In this document: positions 23,997 through 34,312 of the stretch, piece by piece
Position numbering within the stretch: the first letter of the stretch is position 1
How the letters are laid out: each line of letters starts with the position of its first letter
Source: Scytalidium lignicola
Taxonomy: Eukaryota > Ascomycota > Leotiomycetes
Direction of reading: 5' to 3'
Assembly (NCBI GenBank): GCA_002812745.2
Contig: NCSJ02000203.1
Span: forward strand, 1 to 64,000
DNA: 64,000 nucleotides
The notes under the pieces: generated by a model
Told to the model about the DNA's origin: nothing
Seen by the model: the letters and a program-made list of their open reading frames with translations, nothing else
Database searches by the model: none
Translations under genes and position numbers: made by a program

Positions 23997-24603
23997 GAAT
24001 CTGGAGAGGGTTCTAGCCGGCCACGGTAATCTCTCATGATGGTCACCTTATCTATGAAGCGTTCTGGCAGTTATAGATGCATTTACTTTTCTGTGATGGG
24101 ACCGAGCTTGGCTTGCCTATGATATTGCATTCATGATGCTTTACAAATGAGTCGATATCTTCTGTAGTTGTGAGGAATAGATTATGATACGAGACCCATG
24201 AAGATTTCAAATTATCGCTCTTCAAGTAGATGCACAAGCCATCCAGAGCTGACTTCGAACCATTTCTCTATCTTACAGCACTGGCGTATGATATTTTGAG
24301 ACCGGGAGCAAGCTTGGCCTTGAATGACAGATCGGTGTCCCCAGAAAACGCTCGGGAATGAGTCTGTCAACACAATATCTCTATCAAGGTCAAGTGTAGA
24401 CTGAGCGAGTATTTTTAACGAAAATACTGAGTTGTGAAGAGTGTGCCGAGGTTTAATTTAATTATTAATGCTTATTACAAAATTTTATAAATATACATCT
24501 GGGTCATCTGAGTCTATATATATATGGCATCACCCTAGAGCAGCGGAAGTGCCCCAATAACTTCTGTATGGTCTTAGTCTCATTTCTAGATCAGGTCATA
24601 CTT
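23997..24603. other. intergenic between convergent P450 and MFS genes
   Basis: No coding frame. A TATATATATA run lies at 24517-24527. It is the shared 3' flank of both genes. Confidence 0.4.
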
Positions 24604-26747
24604 CTAAGCTTTTGAAGCTTCCTTCTTCTTTCTCAAATCTTTCCATCCCATTCCCCATGCGAAAATGAAGCAGCTAGCTGCTAATCCTGCTGCCATATAG
24701 AAAACGCGATCAATACTCTTGGCGTAAGCGATCAATACACCCTCAAGATCTGCTCCGGAAACAAAACTTCGAAATCCAGTAGCCCCAGCATCAATGACTT
24801 CTGTAGCATTGACCAAAGGTGCGTATTCGTGGATGAGATTTCCAAAACTATTGCTGTATATAGTTTCTCCGAGACTGAGGAATAAGGCTGCTCCAAACGA
24901 TTGGCTGAACGTGACAAGCGCCATGGCGAGGGGGATCTGTTTGGGTGGTACAGTTTTTTGAACAGAGAGGATTGGCTACCAGAGAGAAATAATGTTACTA
25001 GGTGGGCACTAGGATTAGTGATGGGAAATATCAAGCATACCATTTGAATTCCGAGACCACGACCAACCCCATAAAGGATCTGGTATCCAATCCACTTGCC
25101 CACCGAAGTGCTAGGTGAGAAGGTACCAAAAAGGCCACAACCAACTGATAACAAGACTGAAGCGAAGAGAGCTACTGGTATGGTGTAGCCCACTGTGTTG
25201 ACTGTTGAAGCATTAGCAAACGTGTGATACGGGAAACAACGTTCTTACCAATGGGACCTGACGATATAGCGGCGAAGACGTGAGCTACAATCATTGCCAG
25301 AAGATATATACCACTCTTTATTGGAGAAACGCCCTTGACTCCCTGGAAATATACTGGGACCCAGTAGGAAGCGAGGTATAAGTTACTCATCATCAATCCA
25401 TATATCATACAGCTCGTCCAGACGGTTCTCATGCGGGCTATTGACATGGGAATCATGGCTTCGTCGCCTTTATGGTAATCCCAGACTAGGAAAACAATGA
25501 ACATGGCCCCAGCGCCGCAAAAGAGGCCAATGATCCGAGAATTGCTCCAAGCGTATGTAGTACCACCGTACTGACAAGCAAGTAGCAGCATAATGAGAGC
25601 AGGAGCGAAGATGGCAAAGCCCAGAAGATCGAGGTGTGTATGTAGTGAGCGAAAGACGGACATGGGAGGAGGCCTCGGGTGTTGTTGGGGAATGCGGACA
25701 AGAATTATCAGCGCAACCACCACGCCACCGACGGGAAGATTGAGGTAAAAACCTAGCACATTTAGCATGCTCCAGGCCCCAGAGTAGGAAAGCGAGTGGG
25801 AGACCTACACCATCTCCAAGTGGCGAATTCTGTCAACAGGCCACCAAATAAAGGACCGCTGGCTAGGCCAAGTTGCGCAACTGAAGTAGTATCAGTATAT
25901 GACAATCAGCTCAGATAGTGGTAGACTTACTACCCATCACAATCCCGGTTAGAGCTATAACCATTATCAGCTCTCCAGTTACATATGTTCAAGAAGGCAT
26001 TGGGACATACTTGGTCTTCTCTCCATAGGGACGCATTCCGAGATGATAATCAGGGAGCCATTGAACATGCCCGAAGCTCCTGCGCCTGCAACTACTCGTC
26101 CCCCGATCAACATATTCGAGGAGTTCGCAACCCCGCAAAGCAAGGAACCGATTTCAAAAAGGATGAAGAAGGTCAGAAATGTCCACTAAATACGATAATC
26201 AGTGAGCAGAGAATCAAGAAAAGGGAGCAAAATGGGTACGTGAAACCCGACGTACTTTGGGCTTGAACTTCATATATATCTTTCCAGTAAGTGGTTGAAA
26301 GACTGCGCTGCAAGCATGTCAGTCTCGCGTTTACTCATGGTACCCGTTTCACTCAGAGCTCGAATCCTTCACGTACCTTCCCAGCTGATATGCAGCTCCG
26401 TACCATCCAATGTCATTCAGGGAATGGAAATCATCGGTGATGCGAGGAACAGCAGCGACGATAATAGTCCCATCGAGAAGCATGAGAAAGAGAACTAAAG
26501 CCACGGCGACCATGATGGCCCAAAGCTGAAGGCCATGAGCCCACACGGGCTCTGGATTTTGATCCTGGACGAGAGGCACGCTGGCGGCCTTTTTTGCTTC
26601 TGCGCTTTGGTTACCATCAAGTTCACTGTCGAGCTTTTCATGTTGGATGGAAGACGTCGAGGACGGATCGTCGTCCCTCTTTTCTAAAACCGGCACATCA
26701 GATGGCTGCTGCGAAGGAGCTTCTATTGGAGCTTCTATTGATGCCAT
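24604..26747 (-). CDS. DHA2-type MFS multidrug/toxin efflux pump (14 TM)
   Basis: Eight exons (26747-26377, 26307-26256, 26185-26011, 25954-25931, 25880-25809, 25752-25249, 25192-25041, 24975-24604) with introns of 50-70 nt give 573 residues. The start [14 protein letters not shown] opens a hydrophilic N-terminus. [20 protein letters not shown] is the first helix motif of the drug:H+ antiporter-2 family. [27 protein letters not shown] and [15 protein letters not shown] carry the antiporter motif region, and [13 protein letters not shown] is the hallmark loop of this family. The C-terminus ends in a Lys-rich cytosolic tail. Members export mycotoxins and fungicides at the plasma membrane. With two P450s and a hydrolase nearby it may be the exporter of a decayed metabolite cluster (inference). 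No lesion. Confidence 0.92.
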
Positions 26748-27197
26748 TTTTACCCCAAAATCAAAGGTCGGATTATCAGAGTGACTGGTGTTGTCTAGAG
26801 GAGGAGGTAGTAGAAGAGAGAGTGTGGAAAGGGTCAGATTGAGCTTCGTGACAACGCTAATAAGGTAGTAAAGCAATAATTAATTGTTTTGATTAACAAT
26901 CGTCCCTTGCTAGAACCGTAGATGGCTAATTCGATTCAAGCCATGCACGGCACAATGTTACAGCGTCGGAGCCTCACAAGAGTCACGGGGTGTAATCGTG
27001 CATGTACTCGCGTTCCCCCGCCCCATGTCAAATGCGACGCAAGGGGAGCTAAGAGCTTCATATTTGCAAAAACTCCATAATTGCAATTCTCTATTCTTTA
27101 ATTCACTGGTGTTGCGGCTAGATGTCACACTATATTTGTTCAGTCGTGTTTACTTAATTCCTTCTCCAGAGATGAATGAAAGAGTAATACCTGAGCT
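26748..27197. other. intergenic, promoter of the MFS pump
   Basis: CT-rich and AT-rich tracts, no supported gene. Confidence 0.4.
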
Positions 27198-28600
27198 CTA
27201 CGGCCAGTATTTCCTGATAAATTCAAGGCCTTCTTGGATCCACTCCTCCTTCCCATCACGTGTAGCCTCGAATCCATGATCTCCGGGTTGAAGACTCAGT
27301 AACAGGGGAACATCAGGAAGAGTCTGCTTTAATTTCTCAACAAATCCTATGGAGCACAGCGGGGGAACCTAGACATTATTGCCGGATTATCAGCCTTTTG
27401 TTTTCAACGAAAACATGCGTGTTCAAAGCGTGGAAAAAGAAGTCTCGACTCATCACTTACCACAGAGTCCTGCAAGCCATGTATGAGCCATACTATGTGA
27501 AACGCGCAAAGTTAGCAATGCATTCCCAAGCATTAAGAGGCGACGACCAAAGGACAAATAAGATTGCCCTTCCAAAGAAGAAAAGCGTAGAAATAGTTGC
27601 CAGGTGATGATTCTTGAGATCAATCAAGAATTACCCATTTTATGGATCGATAGGCTCCAGATCAGCAAGCTACTGCTGATCTGTATTCTCTTTGCCGAAT
27701 AATCACAAATATCTGCTTACTCGGTGGCATTGTCTCTGCCCTGTCCAACACCTTCATTACGTCCACTTCCTCTTTTCCCCTTGCTCCAAGCCAACGGCCC
27801 AGGTATGCCTGTTGCAAAACGCAAGTCAAAAAGTCCCACATTTCGATGACATTCCCGCTTGCTCTCACTGTCTGCAGTTTGATGTTCCTCACGTATGTCC
27901 GGACGATACTCTCTGCTTTCCCTGGTGGTGGGGGACTCCTTCCTAGAATCTGCCTAGGTCCAAGAATGCGGCAATAAGGAATATCTGTATTCAAAGAGCC
28001 GCCCATAGAAGCAATAAGTTTGATTTGTGAGAGTTCGGGGAAGAGGAGTCCAGATTGTACCGCCAAGTATCCACCTGCAGATTGTCCGGTGCGGGCCAGA
28101 CGGGTGAGGTCTGGGGACGCATTCCAGATCGTGGTGAGCGTTGGCAGTGTGTTGTGCAGCCACCGCCAGAAGTCTTCAACGTCCTCGAGGACTTCGGCAC
28201 CAGTCGCCTCAGGAAGGAGACGATAGTCGGGCGCTATAAAGATAGCAGAATTAGTGAGACAAATGTCGAGAAGCCTTGAGAAATCTACTCTAAAATTAGT
28301 ACAAATTATCACCTTAAGAAGAAACAAAGAATAAAAGGTGCCTGAATAGGTGTTCGAAAATGAACTTCATAATAAATCCAGGATGTAAACTCGAACCTAC
28401 CATACAGGAAGCCATCCTTCATATAGGCGGTCTCCTACCACAAATCCACCGCCATGCCAGTTCACGATGGTGGCATAACTGTCTCTAGGCTTTGATTGTA
28501 AGTTTTTGGGTACTAAAATACTTGTTTTGAGGGCGTGGCCATGGACAGTTTTGAAGTCAAAGTCGACCCTATCAAAAAGTTCGAATTTGCTAGACGACAT
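27198..28600 (-). CDS. hormone-sensitive-lipase-type alpha/beta hydrolase
   Basis: Four exons (28600-28401, 28274-27721, 27492-27461, 27368-27198) give 318 residues. Introns are 126, 228 and 92 nt, longer than elsewhere in the window. The oxyanion-hole motif is NWHGGGFVVGD, the nucleophile elbow is TGQSAGGYL (GxSAG), the acid lies in IHGLQDSVVPP and the His in QPGDHGFEA, so the full Ser-Asp-His triad is present. The small third exon carries the catalytic Asp and is easily missed by annotation. The family hydrolyses short-chain esters, including acetylated secondary metabolites. No signal peptide, so cytosolic. It sits beside the DHA2 pump and two P450s. Confidence 0.88.
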
Positions 28601-28913
28601 AGTGGGAAGCGACTGGTGGGGAGAAGAATATTGATAAAAAGGTTAATAAAGCAAAATAGAATAATCTTGAGATGTTGTCTAGGAGCTGTATCAATTATCG
28701 CATATCAATAATAAGAAGAGAAGTAATCCATAAGCGTGCCGCGGTAAAATGGTATTACAATGCGTTAAAAAGAAGCCGATGATTATATAATTCTAATTAA
28801 AGCATAATATTAAAGCTCCAAGATAATGAAAATGTAAGCATAAGCATGCAGATGATCATACGCATAGAGGAACATGCAAGGAACTAAAAACCCGTTAGCA
28901 AGCTGATTATATA
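28601..28913. other. AT-rich spacer before the transposon
   Basis: No gene seen. It ends in TATATA, which also follows the right end of the element (31443-31448). Confidence 0.4.
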
Positions 28914-29070
28914 TGTTCCAGCCCATACGCCAACTCCGCCCGTTGGCCAACTGACTAGCCAGTTGGCCAACGGTCTAGCCCATACACCAATATTACGGTT
29001 GGTGTATGGTCTAGCCCATACGCAAACCAATATTACAGTTGGTGTATGGTCTAGCCCATACGCCAACCAC
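28914..29070. repeat. left terminal inverted repeat of the GINGER-like element
   Basis: 157 bp, pairs with 31286-31442. It is itself built of palindromes: a GTTGGCCAAC-centred block (28941-28972) and two CATACACCAA...TTGGTGTATG blocks, which may be transposase binding sites. Confidence 0.85.
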
Positions 29071-29282
29071 TTCAACTTTTTACCCCACAGTAGCGGTGTA
29101 GCTTTAAATGTAATAGATTTCTTCTACTTTACAACCTTCAATTAGGTTATTCTCCATTCAATATAGCTTTAATTGAATCAATTAACCCTTTTCCTAATGA
29201 TGTACACTTTGCCTTTCAAGAATATATATATAGCGAAGGCTATACCAATAAGGAACGAATCAACCCAGAACACTAGCAAAGA

Positions 29283-31215
29283 ATGCATATCTTTTTAGAC
29301 AACCCAAACCTTAAACCAGAGAATCGAGCGGATACCAACCTAAAACACAGAGCACTTACTCAATTTGAGCTCAAGAACCGTCAATTATATCGATTGCCTG
29401 ATTCACACCATCCAGAACCAAGATATGCTATACAAGATAGTAAGGTATTTGATATTATTGCACAAGAACATATCAAACTCCTTCATGCAGGACGAGATAA
29501 AGTATAGCCAGTAATTGAGCAAAATTACTATAAAATTAAACGTGGTGAGGTTGAATAGATATTCAAAAGATGTAAAAACTGTTCTCTGAACAGGCCATCT
29601 GCTATTAAAACTCCTCTTGAACCTATTGTTTCTGAGAGAGCTTAAGAACATATTCAGGTGGATTTGATTGATATGAGGCATGAACCATCTGGCCAGTACA
29701 AGTGGATATTGCATATCAAAGACCATTTTACCAAATATTCACAATTATATCCACTTAAAAGTAAAGAATCAATTCCAATTGCACAAGCATTTGCCCAATT
29801 TATCATAACTTTTTTNACCTCCTAAAATAATTCAATGCAACAACAGCAAAGAGTTCAAAGGTGCCTTTCTTATCATATTACGCAAATATAATATTCGAAT
29901 AATCAATGGAAAGCCTAGAACACCTCAAACTCAAGGTCTTGTTGAACAGGCAAATGGAGTAGTTGAAGCTAAAATCAGAGCTTGGAAAATGGATAATGGT
30001 TCAACTGAATGGATTGATGGATTAGTGGAGATTGCTCTAGCAATTAACATTCAAAAACACTCAACAATTAATTGTACACCTGCTGAATTATTATTCAGAG
30101 ATCATAGCACTTATATTGATTGGTTGGACAGTCAAAAACGCAAAGATCTTACAATTGGAGTGTTTCAAGAAGATCCTAATCAACCTCCAATATTTGAGAG
30201 TGATATAGAACCTGAATTACCAATTGATCCACAATTGTTATCTTTAAGCAATTCAAGGGTTAATATTGATATTCAATCACAATCACATTCTCAAATTACC
30301 ATGCGTATTAGCCCTGAAAGTAGCTCAGAGATCAATGTACGAATTACTCCACCAATCAGGGATTCTCCTGAACAGTGGTATGACACTGAAGCCAATATTC
30401 AAACCAGCATTGAAGTTGACTCTCCTATGACTACAACTACAGCTACAGCTACAGCTACTATTGCTACAGCTACAGCTACTATGGCTACAGCTACAACCAC
30501 TATGGCTACAGCTACCACAGCTACTACAGCTGCTACGGCTACTACAGCTACTACATCTACTACAGCTACCACAGCTACTACAGCTACAGCAATTCAATCA
30601 ACAGATCCAGTGATCNAGAAAGCTCAACAATCAACACAAAAAGCAAGAGTTAGAATGGTAGAAAAGTACTCGAAAAAACACGATATTCAACACTTTGATA
30701 TTGGAGATATTGTTTCAATCAAAGTTCCAAGAGAAGATAGAACAGCTACTGATAACCGACGGTTATTTGGACGAATATTAGATGAACTACACTCTCATAG
30801 ATATAAAGTTATTACTCAATCAGGAATCATTAACCGGCTAATGCCAACTAAGGATTTAAGGGTGGTTGATAAAAGCCTTTGGCCAGATATTACCATTCTA
30901 GAAAGCACAAAACAAATCACTTTAACTTTGGCAGCTAGGGAGGCATCTACAAGCTAACGAATTGGGATATCATGCCAATGTAAAGGTCAGTGTAGTACTA
31001 AAAGGTGTCGTTGTTTTAAGGAAGGCAAAGATTGTACTGTACACTGTCATAAAGATGAGCATGATTGTGGAAGGTTATCAAGGCTAGCTATTCGTACAGA
31101 ACAAGCTTTAATTGAACCTGAAAGCTCTAATTCTAGGAGAAAGCGAGCAAGGGCAGATACTGTAGGTAATGTTGTTAGTTTAACTGGCCTTGGAGTAGCA
31201 ATTGATTTGGATTAG
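29283..31215 (+). pseudogene. integrase-type transposase with CXC tail, multiply broken
   Basis: The frame opens MHIFLDNPNLKPENRAD. It carries an H-x-H/CxxC zinc-binding region (EHIKLLHAGRDKV ... CKNCSLNRPS), then an rve integrase core with VDLIDM (first Asp), the CNNSKEF segment and GLVEQANG (Glu). A low-complexity Thr/Ala stretch and a chromodomain-like DIGDIVSIKVPRED region follow. The tail, after a TAA at 30955-30957, reads CQCKGQC...KRCRCFKEG, a CXC DNA-binding motif. In-frame stops are TAG 29505-29507, TAG 29556-29558, TAA 29643-29645 and TAA 30955-30957, each one C-to-T step from Gln. The second catalytic Asp of the DDE triad is Asn (AAC at 29839-29841) and the next Gly is Ser, both G-to-A changes. 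The n at 29816 adds a base that breaks the frame. Both change types are what RIP-like mutation would leave. The enzyme is dead. Confidence 0.8.
30427..30594 (+). repeat. ACT/GCT trinucleotide-rich low-complexity tract inside the transposase
   Basis: Imperfect (GCTACA/ACTACA)n array coding a Thr/Ala-rich linker with scattered Met and Ile. It is likely length-variable between copies. Confidence 0.7.
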
Positions 31216-31285
31216 CAATTGATTAGCAATTAAATAGCACTTGAAATAGCTCAAATTGTAAATAAATCAGTAGCTGAATTAGTAG

Positions 31286-31442
31286 GTGGTTGGCGTATGG
31301 GCTAGACCATACACCAACTGTAATATTGGTTTGCGTATGGGCTAGACCATACACCAACCGTAATATTGGTGTATGGGCTAGACCGTTGGCCAACTGGCTA
31401 GTCAGTTGGCCAACGGNCGGAGTTGGCGTATGGGCTGGAACA
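31286..31442. repeat. right terminal inverted repeat of the GINGER-like element
   Basis: Inverted copy of 28914-29070; contains an ambiguous base at 31417. Confidence 0.85.
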
Positions 31443-31576
31443 TATATAATTCTGGCCTAACGAGCTGGTAAACCTGGCGCTCGAGGGGATACACTAATCA
31501 GATTTCTTCGCTTAAGCTTATGCATGTGCATAAATGACTTCATCCCTGGCGGTCGAGGGGATAATTTTGTTGTAAA

Positions 31577-31974
31577 TGTTCCAGCCCATACGTGAATTCC
31601 GCCCATTCATGAATCGCCTAGGCGATACGTAAATAAACACCTTATTTTCTACTTTTTTAAAGTAAACTCCATATATTTCTTTTAATATTATATGATAATT
31701 AAATTCTAGAGATTTCAAGCTTTAAAACGATATAAACTTTTTTNATAATTAAGCTGTTATTTAAGGTATAAATATCTTTAACTAATGTTGTATTAAGAAT
31801 TATTATATAATTTTTNATATCGTTTTAAAGNCTTGAAATCTCTAGAATTTAATTATCATATAATATTAAAAGAAATATATGGAGTTTACTTTAAAAAAGT
31901 AGAAAATAAGGTGTTTATTTACGTATCGCCTAGGCGATTCATGAATGGGCGGAATTCACGTATGGGCTGGAACA
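31577..31974. mobile_element. 398 bp MITE related to the neighbouring GINGER-like element
   Basis: It has inverted repeats of about 157 bp (31577-31733 and 31817-31974, differing by ambiguous bases) around an AT-rich centre without coding capacity. Its tips, TGTTCCAGCCCATACG, are identical over 16 bp to those of the 28914-31442 element and then diverge. TAAA flanks both sides (31573-31576 and 31975-31978), a clean 4 bp target duplication. It is therefore a non-autonomous element probably moved by the same kind of transposase. Confidence 0.85.
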
Positions 31975-33299
31975 TAAATCATATCAAATTTCGCTAATTA
32001 AACTTTATGCTCAATGGCATGTTGCATAATTAACTAAACTATTAAAATTAAAGAAACCTTATCATAAAAGTATAATTTGTATAAATCTGCATAAGTGACT
32101 CCAGCATATGCTCAATTATCGGATTAATTCTCTGCCCCTGTTGAACTTGCTCAAAAATTAATCCGGCCCCCTCCGAGGTTTAGTCAGACGTCACCCCCGT
32201 TGAACTGTAGCCCGATCAATACGCTACAGCCAATAATCAATCACACAGGCTTGTACTGAGTTCGCATTATAAAGAAGTCGGCTCACTTCATATTTGAAAT
32301 TTCTATTGTGATGATTTATCATTATGGTATACACGTATTGAGAATTCAGAAGTAAAAATAAAACAGAGAAGCGGATTACGGAGGTACTTTCGCCCTGCAT
32401 ACCATCCATAATTATTACATGCATAACACTTGCAGTCCAGTGATTAATGCGGGCGGATATAAGAGATAGGAGATAATCCGCAACGTTCATACAGTAAACT
32501 AGTCAGTCATAATCCTGCTTACAACTCTTTATCAATTTAACTTGACTACCCTGGGGTGATCCGTTATTTTGCAGAAATCCGATGCTGACGTACCAAAAGA
32601 GTAAGACCTTCATACTGTAATATTGTAGACAGTAAAGGCGGCGGCATCTAAGCCCCGGATATAGACCACCTGAAACGTTGAACCACCACGCGCAACCATT
32701 GTTACCCTCCCACGCGGCCCTAACTCCACATATGAATCTTCGCATCCTATTCCGTAGTATCTGGTGGATACTGTACCTTATTAACTAGCTCACGGCCAAC
32801 GTGCTCATCTTGGTTGAGAAGCACAAGTGACGATGACGCCGATTACACCCATGCACCGTCTTGGCATGCTACGCTGCTAGTGAGATTAGATAGAGCTGCA
32901 GGAATTGAGCCCATAGCACAAGCCTCTTCCGCTGTTTGCAGTGTTTCTGGGGTGCTGGATTCGGCCAACGTTAGAGGGTAGTTGAATTAAATTATTTTTA
33001 TAATGGATTTATAAGCAATGCTAAGAGAAGGATTTTGTAGTTGTGATGTAATCTTCACTTGATGAACTAGTTATTACACTTCGTTAGTCAATTATCAGAC
33101 ATATAACTAACGTTTGGCTGCCATAAGTCTGTGTACTGTACAGTACAACTCGTCGAAATTTTGTGCAAAACACTAATTACCTTATGAGAAACCATCTACA
33201 GGATTGTTTCTAAACACAATGAAAAACAATTCTAGAACTGCTCAAAAGTATCGTTCAAATCAATAGTTCGAAGCGTTTCTTAATCCGGCTTTTCATGTA
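31975..33299. other. AT-rich, gene-poor stretch
   Basis: No gene supported. Short related phrases occur (cccctgttgaactt at about 32134 and cccccgttgaactgtagccc at about 32192), suggesting old repeat remains. Confidence 0.35.
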
Positions 33300-33507
33300 C
33301 GGAGGGGTACGAGAAAAGATTGGTCCACCCCTGCTAGGCGGTAAGCCGGTATACCACGCTGCTTTATTTAAAAATGGTTACAATTCGCATATTAAGCCAG
33401 CGAAAAGTTAGCTTTATTTACCTAAAAAGATACGAAATTTCCGAATATAGCTGGCAGAATCATTCGTTAAGCGAGGGTGGGCGAGTCTTTTCTCGTGCCC
33501 TCTCTCG
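33300..33507. mobile_element. degenerate mariner/Fot1-like MITE candidate
   Basis: Imperfect inverted ends of about 40 bp: the left starts CGGAGGGGTACGAGAAAAG and the right, read inverted, starts CGAGAGAGGGCACGAGAAAAG. TA flanks both sides. No coding content. Confidence 0.5.
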
Positions 33508-34312
33508 TACACAAGTCTTATGGCTGATGGATTTGAAGGCGTGTCCGGCCGGTTGATGGCTGGTCTTCTACTGTAATAAGGCCGCGAGTCGGCCGATGCT
33601 GCGAGTTTATCGCAGCTTCTTTACTGTACTGTAAGACCGGCTGTGCTTGCTGAGATTTACGTGTGATTATAGCATCGAAGGCTTAGCTGAAGTCAGCAGT
33701 ACCGTATTCTAATTCATCCGGAAAGGAAAAATCAGCGCATCGACTCGGCCCGCCCAACTACGGAGTTTCACATATGCAGATTTGCGCCAGTGGGACCACT
33801 AGTCGTGTTACGGTAACTAAACTTATCTGAAGTCCGTTTTCTCCCTACTCCTATATTTACATTATACGGTGGGGTGCAAAAAAGCCTGAATCCGCCCCTT
33901 GCTAGTGCAATGCGAGTTTTTAGGCCCAAAATGGCCAAAGGGGTGTCCTGATATGAATACAGTTACAGGGCATGTACCGTCTAACATTACGAGCTTGTAC
34001 AGTAGTAGTGGTGATCAAAGAGTACAAATTAGCTTTGTTATCAATGCCATTAATGATTACTGTAGTTAGCATGAAGGACATATACTACTGACCTAGGATT
34101 GCATGGCTGTCGGTTTTGTACTTCCTTATACTCTGTAAGCAAAAGTGGGTGCGAGTTGGCACCCAAAACTTATAAAACAATTATGCAAGAAGATAAATTA
34201 TGATACTGTCGGGACTATAGTATTACTGTAGTACGTTTAAACTTTGAGTTTAAACGTCTGTGTGACTTACAATTCTAGTTTAATTTAACTTTGAAAATTT
34301 GGAAGCAGTTTT
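33508..34312. other. gene-poor stretch with a lone element end
   Basis: At 33867 a TA is followed by CGGTGGGGTGCAAAAAAG, closely similar to the left end of the 33300-33507 element. No opposite end is recognisable, so this looks like a solo or broken copy. Otherwise nothing seen. Confidence 0.35.

Larger units (their letters stand above)
28914..31442 (+). mobile_element. GINGER-like DNA transposon (integrase-type transposase, 157 bp TIRs), inactivated
   Basis: The 2,529 bp element starts TGTTCCAGCCC and ends GGGCTGGAACA. Its ends are 157 bp inverted repeats at 28914-29070 and 31286-31442 that match except for an ambiguous base. Direct TATA(TA) flanks agree with a 4-6 bp target duplication. 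Inside is one degenerate gene for an integrase-like transposase with a C-terminal cysteine-rich CXC motif. Integrase-derived transposase, terminal inverted repeats, a TGT start and a 4 bp target site together describe the GINGER (Gypsy integrase related) superfamily; the CXC tail is like that of KRBA2-type proteins. The superfamily call rests on architecture, not a database search. Confidence 0.75.

Noticed and set aside
30325..30597. Cys/Ser-rich minus-strand frame that looks like a cysteine-rich peptide
   Set aside because: It is the mirror of the ACT/GCT tract inside the transposase; composition artefact.
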